NCBI GenBank assembly: GCA_023404805.1
Contig: JAEYAL010000207.1
Location: forward strand, 1-9,478
Source of the DNA: Actinomycetes bacterium
Lineage (GTDB): Bacteria; Actinomycetota; Thermoleophilia; Solirubrobacterales; Solirubrobacteraceae
Length of the DNA stretch: 9,478 nt
Direction: 5' to 3'
Both the position numbers and the translations under genes were made by a program. The notes under the pieces were generated by a model. It had not been told where the DNA came from. It did no database searches and saw nothing but the letters and a program-made list of their open reading frames with translations. Below, piece after piece: positions 5,574-9,478 of this stretch (its first letter is position 1; every line of letters starts with the position of its first letter).

Positions 5574-6905
5574 ATGTCCCCCGTCCGGGTTTCAAGGTGG
5601 TCGTCTCGAGCCCGGCTCGCCTGGGTGCTCGGTCCGCTGCTGCTCCTCCTCTCCGTGTCCGCCACGCCTGCCGCCGCCCAGACGCCCGAGGCGCAGCAAG
5701 CCGCTGGCATCGCGCTGAACGCCGTGAACGCCGGCGCCGCCGCCTGCGGCGCGACGGTCGACACCGCCCGGACCCGCTCCCAGCCGACCGACCCGGTGAA
5801 GACCACCGCGTTCCGCCCGGCCGGCTTCGATGTGACCGTCTTCGGGTCGGCCGCCAGCAAGTACAGCGCCCGCAACGACTTTGAGAGCCAGTGGCTTGTC
5901 GCGGACGGCAAGGCGTACCCGCGCAACATGGCCGCCGCGAGGCTCGCGGTGCGCTGCGGCCCGCCGCCGTCGAACCCCGGGGCGCCGCTCGACTGGCACC
6001 GGCTGACGCACCTGGAGCCGAGCACCGGCCGGATCCAGATCGGCCGCCTCGGCTTCGATGGCGCCGTGCTCAACGCCGCCCTCCGCAAGCAGCTGGGCGA
6101 TGCCGGCCCGATGGAGGAGTCGCAGGCGCCGGTCTGGGACGGCAAGTGCAAATCCGGCGTGCAGTACGTGATCTTCAGCCGCAACGTCGACCTGCTCGGG
6201 CCGCCGGAGTCGCTGCGGGTCTGGATCAACGGGGCGAGCGCGGGCCTGCGCCGCAGCCCGATCAACGCGGTCGGGCTCTTCATCAACGGCCGCCAGGTCG
6301 CGATCCGCACGACCCGCGGCATCCTCGACCAGGACCTCGGCGAGGATGTCCGGAGCCTGATCCGGTTCGGCTCCAACCGGTTTGCGGTCGTCGCGCGCAA
6401 GGAGAAGACCGGCAGCTGCAACCGCAAGAACGGCAAGCGCCAGGTCGGCATCAGCTTCATGGTCCAGGGGAAGCAGGCCTGGAAGACGGCCGCGAGCCGC
6501 CCGCCGGTGCAGTCGCAGGGCAACGTGCTCGCGTCGATCCCGTACACGCTCACGAACCTCGGCCCGTCAGTCCTGCTGGAGCCAGTTTTCGCGATAGACG
6601 CGGCGGTGCGCCAGTTCGACCGGGTCACCGTCGGACCGAACGCCTCGGGCGCCGGCGCGACATGCGCGACGATCGAGGCGCGGCTGACGGCGGTGTGCGG
6701 CCTGGAGCCGATGCAGCCAGGAGAATCGAAGACGATCGGCGTGAGCTTCGCGGCGGGCGCGCCGAGCCGCCCGGTGGGCAGCACCACGGGCGAGTTCACC
6801 TCGTGGCAGATGCACTGGGACTTCCTCGGCGCGACGGGCTACGCCCCAGGGAGCTACTGCATCCCGCCGGGCGGCAAGACCGACTGCTCGACGATCGGCG
6901 GCTGA
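5574..6905 (+). CDS. Secreted protein of unknown function with DUF11-like C-terminal segment
   Basis: A 443-residue exported protein that I do not recognise as a whole. Residues 1-35 are a signal peptide: several Arg, then a Leu-rich core (WVLGPLLLLLSVSA), with cleavage expected after PAAA. The mature part has two weakly defined regions. Residues about 36-310 have no motif I can name; scattered cysteines suggest disulfides. Residues about 312-395 resemble a DUF11 / beta-sandwich repeat: SIPYTLTNLGPS, then a cysteine-bracketed CATIEARLTAVCGLEPMQPG and ESKTIGVSF, matching the usual order tLtNtGps...C...C.LapGes. No anchor motif is present at the C-terminus. The ATG at 5574 is the first codon after a TAGCCT -10 box. 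It is separated from the upstream gene by hairpins, so probably has its own transcript, and converges with the TetR gene 72 bases downstream. A surface or envelope role is inferred only from export and neighbours. Confidence 0.75.
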   Translation: MSPVRVSRWSSRARLAWVLGPLLLLLSVSATPAAAQTPEAQQAAGIALNAVNAGAAACGATVDTARTRSQPTDPVKTTAFRPAGFDVTVFGSAASKYSARNDFESQWLVADGKAYPRNMAAARLAVRCGPPPSNPGAPLDWHRLTHLEPSTGRIQIGRLGFDGAVLNAALRKQLGDAGPMEESQAPVWDGKCKSGVQYVIFSRNVDLLGPPESLRVWINGASAGLRRSPINAVGLFINGRQVAIRTTRGILDQDLGEDVRSLIRFGSNRFAVVARKEKTGSCNRKNGKRQVGISFMVQGKQAWKTAASRPPVQSQGNVLASIPYTLTNLGPSVLLEPVFAIDAAVRQFDRVTVGPNASGAGATCATIEARLTAVCGLEPMQPGESKTIGVSFAAGAPSRPVGSTTGEFTSWQMHWDFLGATGYAPGSYCIPPGGKTDCSTIGG

Positions 6906-6957
6906 GCGCGGAGGAGCCGCCCGCGCGGCCCGGCGCGACGGAGGACCTCAAAGCAGG

Positions 6958-6971
6958 CAGCCGAGTGGCTG
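6958..6971. terminator. Small hairpin between convergent genes
   Basis: CAGCC (6958-6962) and GGCTG (6967-6971) form a 5-bp stem with a GAGT loop in the 72-base gap between the convergent secreted-protein and TetR genes. It is placed where a bidirectional terminator is expected, but it is short and has no T tract on either strand. Confidence 0.3.
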
Positions 6972-6977
6972 GCCGGG

Positions 6978-7628
6978 TCAGGCCTCGCGGACCACCGCGC
7001 GGTGCAACGCGTCGGCGACGGTCTCTGCCAGTTCGGCGAGTTGGCCGCTGGCGCCGGCCGCGCCTTGCGCCAGCAGCAGCTCCGTCGCCCCGCCGACGAT
7101 GAAGCGGCCGGTCTGCGGCGAAAGCGGTCGCGAAGGGACCGCGGGGTTGGCGGCCCGCCCAAGCTCGATCCAAGCGCAGAGGCGTTCGACGAACCGCGCA
7201 ATCGCGTCTTCGCGGGCGCGCTGCGCGGCGGGGCTCAGCCGCGCAAGCTCGACCACGACGGCATGCGCGAGGCGGGGATGCGCGGCGAGCGGCGCCAGGC
7301 ACGCCTCGGCGACGTCGCCCATGGCCGTCCTCCAGGGCGCGGCGGGGGCCGTTGCGGGAACCCGCTCGAGCATCGTCCGGGTGAGGCGGCCGTGCAGTTC
7401 GAGCAGGCACGCCTCCTTGTTCGCGAACAGCTCGTAGAGCGTCCGGAGCGACACATGCCCGGCACGGGCGATGTCCTGCACCTTGGAGTCGGCGAAGCCG
7501 TCGCGGGCGACCGTCACGGCGAGCGCTTGCACGATGCGGTCGCGTGGGAGCGCATCGACATCCACCGCCAGATTGCGGGTCGCCGGTTCGCACACCCCAG
7601 CGGAAGCGGTGAAGTCGGAACGCCACAT
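6978..7628 (-). CDS. TetR/AcrR-family transcriptional regulator
   Basis: A 216-residue DNA-binding regulator. The N-terminal helix-turn-helix (about residues 30-78) is typical: RIVQALAVTVARDGFADSKV, QDIARAGHVSLRTLYELFAN and KEACLLELHG, the KEACLLE run being the common end of the TetR_N domain. The rest (about 80-216) is helical and Ala/Leu-rich, as in the ligand-binding and dimer part of the family; no ligand can be read from it. The length is usual for the family. The ATG at 7628 is preferred because a TACGTT -10 box ends 6 bases before it, implying a leaderless transcript. The gene is divergent from a MerR-family gene, and an inverted repeat covers its own -35 region, which suggests autorepression. 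TetR proteins usually repress nearby genes and are released by a small molecule; which genes are controlled here is inference. Confidence 0.9.
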   Translation of the reverse strand: MWRSDFTASAGVCEPATRNLAVDVDALPRDRIVQALAVTVARDGFADSKVQDIARAGHVSLRTLYELFANKEACLLELHGRLTRTMLERVPATAPAAPWRTAMGDVAEACLAPLAAHPRLAHAVVVELARLSPAAQRAREDAIARFVERLCAWIELGRAANPAVPSRPLSPQTGRFIVGGATELLLAQGAAGASGQLAELAETVADALHRAVVREA

Positions 7629-7634
7629 CGCCGA

Positions 7635-7663
7635 AACGTAGACGATTGCACTTATTGATGCAA
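7635..7663 (-). promoter_or_regulatory. Promoter of the TetR-family gene
   Basis: On the minus strand TTGCAT (7663-7658), a 17-base spacer and TACGTT (7640-7635) make a good match to a housekeeping promoter. The -10 lies 6 bases from the ATG at 7628, placing the transcription start at the A of the ATG. The -35 hexamer falls inside one arm of the inverted repeat at 7642-7667. Confidence 0.6.
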
Positions 7664-7667
7664 TCGT
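7642..7667. promoter_or_regulatory. Putative operator, copy 1 (ATTGCA-N8-TGCAAT)
   Basis: ACGATTGCA (7642-7650) and TGCAATCGT (7659-7667) are a perfect 9-bp inverted repeat with an 8-base spacer. It covers the -35 and spacer of the TetR promoter in the gap between two divergent regulator genes, a standard place for a TetR-type operator. A second copy with the same core and spacer lies at 8478-8497. Confidence 0.72.
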
Positions 7668-7741
7668 GGTGGCGCGTGGGCGATGCCGTGCTGAGCCGGC
7701 TGCGAGCGGGCGAGCGCTGGCAACACCTGTTCGCGGTCGCG

Positions 7742-7747
7742 TACGAT
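7742..7747 (+). promoter_or_regulatory. -10 box of the MerR-family gene (probably leaderless)
   Basis: TACGAT matches TAnnnT and ends 9 bases before the GTG at 7757. A weak -35 (TGGCAA, 7718-7723) lies 18 bases upstream. There is no Shine-Dalgarno sequence before the GTG. This box decides the start codon: coding from the upstream TTG or ATG (7646, 7658) would place the promoter inside the gene. Confidence 0.5.
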
Positions 7748-7756
7748 CGCGAGGCA

Positions 7757-8464
7757 GTGGAGGAGTTCACGATCAGCGAGCTGGCAGAAGCCGCCGGCCT
7801 CAGTCCGCGCAACATCCGGCTCTACCAGACGCGCGGCATGCTCCCGCCGCCAACGCTGCGGCGGCGTGAGGCGATCTACGGTCCGGAGCACCTGGAGCGC
7901 CTGAAGCTCATCCGCCGGCTGATGGGCGAAGGCCTGTCGCGGGACGCGATCCAGCGGCTGCTCGCCGAGCCCGGCGAGATGATGGAGCGCCTCGTGGCGC
8001 TCCGCAACGCCGCCATCGGCGAGGAGCACCCGGGGATGGCCGTGGTGTCAGTGCCGGACCTCGTCGAACGCTTCGGCGACAACCCCGCGCACCTGGCTGA
8101 AGCGCAGCGCCTCGGCCTGGTCGTATCGCGGGATGACGGCCGGTTCGACGTGCCGCAGCCGGGGCTCCTCGCAATCGCCGAGCAGGCGTTGCAGCTCGGG
8201 CTCTCGCTCCAGGCGACGCTCGAGATCGCCGCGTTCAGCGAGGCCCAGGTCACGGCCGCAGCGGCGTTCTTCGTCGCGATCGCGCGGCGCGAGCTCTGGG
8301 ATCCGTTTGACCGCGCTGGCCGCCCCGATTCAGGGTGGGAGCAGGTCGCGCAAGGTTTCGAAGGCGCGCGGCCGCTCGCGACCGCCGTCTACGACCTGTT
8401 GCTCCCGCCAGCGATCGCGGCCGAGGTCCGTCGGGTCACGGGCAACGTGCTCGAAGCCGGATAG
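7757..8464 (+). CDS. MerR-family transcriptional regulator
   Basis: A 235-residue regulator with the MerR DNA-binding domain at its very N-terminus: FTISELAEAAGLSPRNIRLY, then QTRGMLPPPTLRRREAIYGP and EHLERLKLIRRLMGEGLSRD (about residues 4-70). The RNIRLYQTRGMLPPP helix-turn-helix and wing sequence is characteristic. Residues about 80-235 are a longer helical effector part (LVERFGDN, AIAEQALQLGLSLQATLEIA) without cysteine clusters, so it is unlikely to be a metal or redox sensor; the ligand is unknown. The open frame extends upstream to 7646, but the GTG at 7757 is chosen since MerR proteins begin within a few residues of the FTISEL strand-helix and a TACGAT box sits 9 bases before it. It is divergent from a TetR gene 128 bases away, and the two regulators may control each other or the secreted-protein genes around them. 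Confidence 0.87.
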   Translation: MEEFTISELAEAAGLSPRNIRLYQTRGMLPPPTLRRREAIYGPEHLERLKLIRRLMGEGLSRDAIQRLLAEPGEMMERLVALRNAAIGEEHPGMAVVSVPDLVERFGDNPAHLAEAQRLGLVVSRDDGRFDVPQPGLLAIAEQALQLGLSLQATLEIAAFSEAQVTAAAAFFVAIARRELWDPFDRAGRPDSGWEQVAQGFEGARPLATAVYDLLLPPAIAAEVRRVTGNVLEAG

Positions 8465-8477
8465 CGCCGGGGCGCCA

Positions 8478-8497
8478 ATTGCATCTGCGTGTGCAAT
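8478..8497. promoter_or_regulatory. Putative operator, copy 2 (ATTGCA-N8-TGCAAT)
   Basis: ATTGCA (8478-8483) and TGCAAT (8492-8497) with an 8-base spacer repeat the core of the site at 7642-7667. Read in the opposite orientation, identity extends further: ATTGCATC and GTGCAATC are both kept, with only the central 5 bases differing. It starts 14 bases after the MerR stop codon and lies about 90 bases upstream of the -35 of the second DUF6801-like gene. Confidence 0.65.
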
Positions 8498-8520
8498 CGG
8501 GTGCGTCGTCGCCGCATCTC

Positions 8521-8556
8521 CCGTGCCGCTCAGGGTAATGATTCTGACCCTCACGG
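8521..8556 (+). terminator. Possible hairpin downstream of the MerR-family gene
   Basis: AGGGT (8532-8536) pairs with ACCCT (8547-8551) and CCGTG (8521-8525) with CACGG (8552-8556), the second helix being separated on the 5' side by six unpaired bases. It lies about 60 bases past the MerR stop and before the next promoter, so termination is plausible, although no clean T tract follows. The rest of the 234-base gap (8465-8698) holds the second operator copy, the promoter and the leader of the next gene. Confidence 0.35.
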
Positions 8557-8584
8557 GGCGGTAATTCTGCTGCCCAAAAAGTGG

Positions 8585-8613
8585 TGGACGGGCGCCCCAG
8601 CCCTCGCTACCTT
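8585..8613 (+). promoter_or_regulatory. Promoter of the second DUF6801-like gene
   Basis: TGGACG (8585-8590), a 17-base spacer and TACCTT (8608-8613) match a housekeeping-type promoter, with TGGACG one base from the common actinobacterial TTGACG. The -10 and its flanks (CGCTACCTTC) are identical to those before the first paralog at 3326-3335. The leader is about 80 bases. Confidence 0.6.
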
Positions 8614-8698
8614 CTGCGCAGTTCGCAGCCGGTTCTGCGGACGTCAGTCCAGATCGCCGAGCCGCTGTCCCGGTCCGGCGCGCATCTCAGGAGTTCTC

Positions 8699-9478
8699 GT
8701 GTCCCTCAAGTCCCGCAAGGCGGGCGTGCTGGCGGCTGCCAGCTGCGCCGCCCTGGCCTCGCTCGGTACGCCGGCGGCCCACGCCGCCAAGACCGTCACG
8801 CTCGAGTACAAGTGCAAGTTCCCGCTGATCGGCACGCAGCCGGTCCGGTTTGACGCCGTCCTCGACATTCCCGACTCGGCCCCGGTCGGAGTCCCCACGC
8901 CGCCCTTCGGCATCTCGATCAAGGCGTCCGCTGGCGGCACCACGGCGCAGGGCCTCGGCCTGGTCGAGGGTCTGCACATCGTCGGCGGCGTCAGCGAAGC
9001 CCAGCAGCCCGGCAAGGGCACCGGCCTCAAAGCACGCGTGGTGCTGCCCGACGGCAGCGGGGTCAACGTCCGCGTGCCGATCGATGTCGAGCCGTACACG
9101 GTCGTCCCGCCGATCCCGAATCCGCTCGTCCTCAACGCGTCCGGCGTGACGCCGTCGCTGACGCTTGACGTGCCCGGGACCGCGAAGATCGTGCTCGTCG
9201 AGCCGATCCTCAACCTCTACGGCCACTACGAGGACGGCACGCCGGTCGAAGGCCTCGCCACCCCGGCCACCGACATCGACCGCAAGCCGTTCGCCGACAT
9301 CGACGGCGACCCGGGCACCTTCAACGTGCCCTGCAAGCTGGATCCGGCGACCCAGAGCCTGGAGGTCGCGACCTTCGAGCTGACCGACACTCCGACGCCG
9401 ACGCCGACGCCGACTCCGACGCCGACGCCCACCCCGACCAGCGTCGTCGCCAACGCCAACACGCTCAAGGCGACCCCG
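8699..9478 (+). CDS. Second secreted DUF6801-like protein (partial, runs off the window)
   Basis: The first 260 codons of a paralog of the protein at 3428-5341; the 3' end lies outside the window. It starts with GTG at 8699, preceded by AGGAG (8689-8693) at 5 bases. Residues 1-30 are a signal peptide (MSLKSRKAGVLAAASCAALA, with cleavage expected near AAHA). The DUF6801-like domain begins TLEYKCKFPLIGTQPV, with cysteines again near its ends (YKCKF and FNVPCKL). It aligns with the first copy without a gap up to the linker, which starts at residue 232 in both, and by eye about three quarters of residues agree. The Pro-Thr linker has eight repeats rather than thirteen. What follows (SVVANANTLKATP) is unlike the first copy, whose linker leads into NDTQAPSKP and a fibronectin domain, so the C-terminal part may differ. 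No ATG start fits, and the frame is open to the last base. Confidence 0.88.
   Translation, partial: MSLKSRKAGVLAAASCAALASLGTPAAHAAKTVTLEYKCKFPLIGTQPVRFDAVLDIPDSAPVGVPTPPFGISIKASAGGTTAQGLGLVEGLHIVGGVSEAQQPGKGTGLKARVVLPDGSGVNVRVPIDVEPYTVVPPIPNPLVLNASGVTPSLTLDVPGTAKIVLVEPILNLYGHYEDGTPVEGLATPATDIDRKPFADIDGDPGTFNVPCKLDPATQSLEVATFELTDTPTPTPTPTPTPTPTPTSVVANANTLKATP
9392..9439 (+). repeat. Pro-Thr coding hexamer repeat (8 units)
   Basis: A 48-base run of CCN-ACN codon pairs encodes eight Pro-Thr dipeptides right after the DUF6801-like domain of the second paralog. It matches the tract at 4121-4198, which has thirteen units. Confidence 0.88.

Noticed and set aside
3755..6799. A 1014-residue minus-strand open frame
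   Set aside because: It lies antisense to two well-supported secreted-protein genes, is extremely Arg-rich and shows no domain. Long antisense frames are common in GC-rich DNA.
7646..7756. N-terminal extension of the MerR-family protein from the TTG at 7646 or ATG at 7658
   Set aside because: It would add sequence before the usual MerR N-terminus, overlap the operator-like repeat and contain the TACGAT -10 box; the GTG at 7757 fits better.

Overview
The window is very GC-rich DNA from a Gram-positive, actinobacterial-type chromosome. Evidence is the heavy G/C third-position bias, frequent GTG starts, TAnnnT -10 boxes placed so close to start codons that several genes look leaderless, and secreted proteins with Ala-rich signal peptides. 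The two secreted proteins with a DUF6801-like N-terminus and a Pro-Thr linker would fit Thermoleophilia (Solirubrobacterales-like), but that placement is inference from style, not from a marker gene. No rRNA, tRNA, CRISPR array, transposase or phage gene was seen.

Layout. At 67-450 (minus) lies a small secreted protein of the peptidase inhibitor I36 / SMPI type, with an unusually AT-rich upstream region (451-590). At 752-2090 (minus) lies a two-gene unit: an ECF-type sigma factor whose reading frame is broken by one missing base between regions 2 and 4, and an ATGA-overlapping gene for a one-pass membrane protein with a six-cysteine outer domain, probably the sigma factor's partner. Divergent from it, 2207-3121 (plus) encodes the tRNA uridine hydroxylase / rhodanese-like protein TrhO. 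Then come a 637-residue secreted protein at 3428-5341 (DUF6801-like domain, Pro-Thr linker, two fibronectin type III domains, unknown C-terminal beta-rich domain) and a 443-residue secreted protein of unknown function with a DUF11-like segment at 5574-6905. Converging on these is a TetR-family regulator (6978-7628, minus), divergent from a MerR-family regulator (7757-8464, plus). The window ends inside a second, paralogous DUF6801-like secreted protein (8699 to beyond 9478).

How it may fit together. The two DUF6801-like paralogs share colinear N-terminal regions (Pro-Thr linker starting at residue 232 in both), GTG starts with Shine-Dalgarno sites, and a TACCTT -10 box roughly 90 bases upstream. 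Between them sit two regulators and a secreted protein. A 20-bp inverted repeat (ATTGCA-N8-TGCAAT) lies over the TetR promoter, and a second copy with the same spacer lies just after the MerR gene, upstream of the second paralog. This suggests a small regulon in which the TetR protein controls itself and possibly the second surface/secreted protein. That link is inference. Strong hairpins at 5354-5417 and 5491-5515 separate the first paralog from the following gene.
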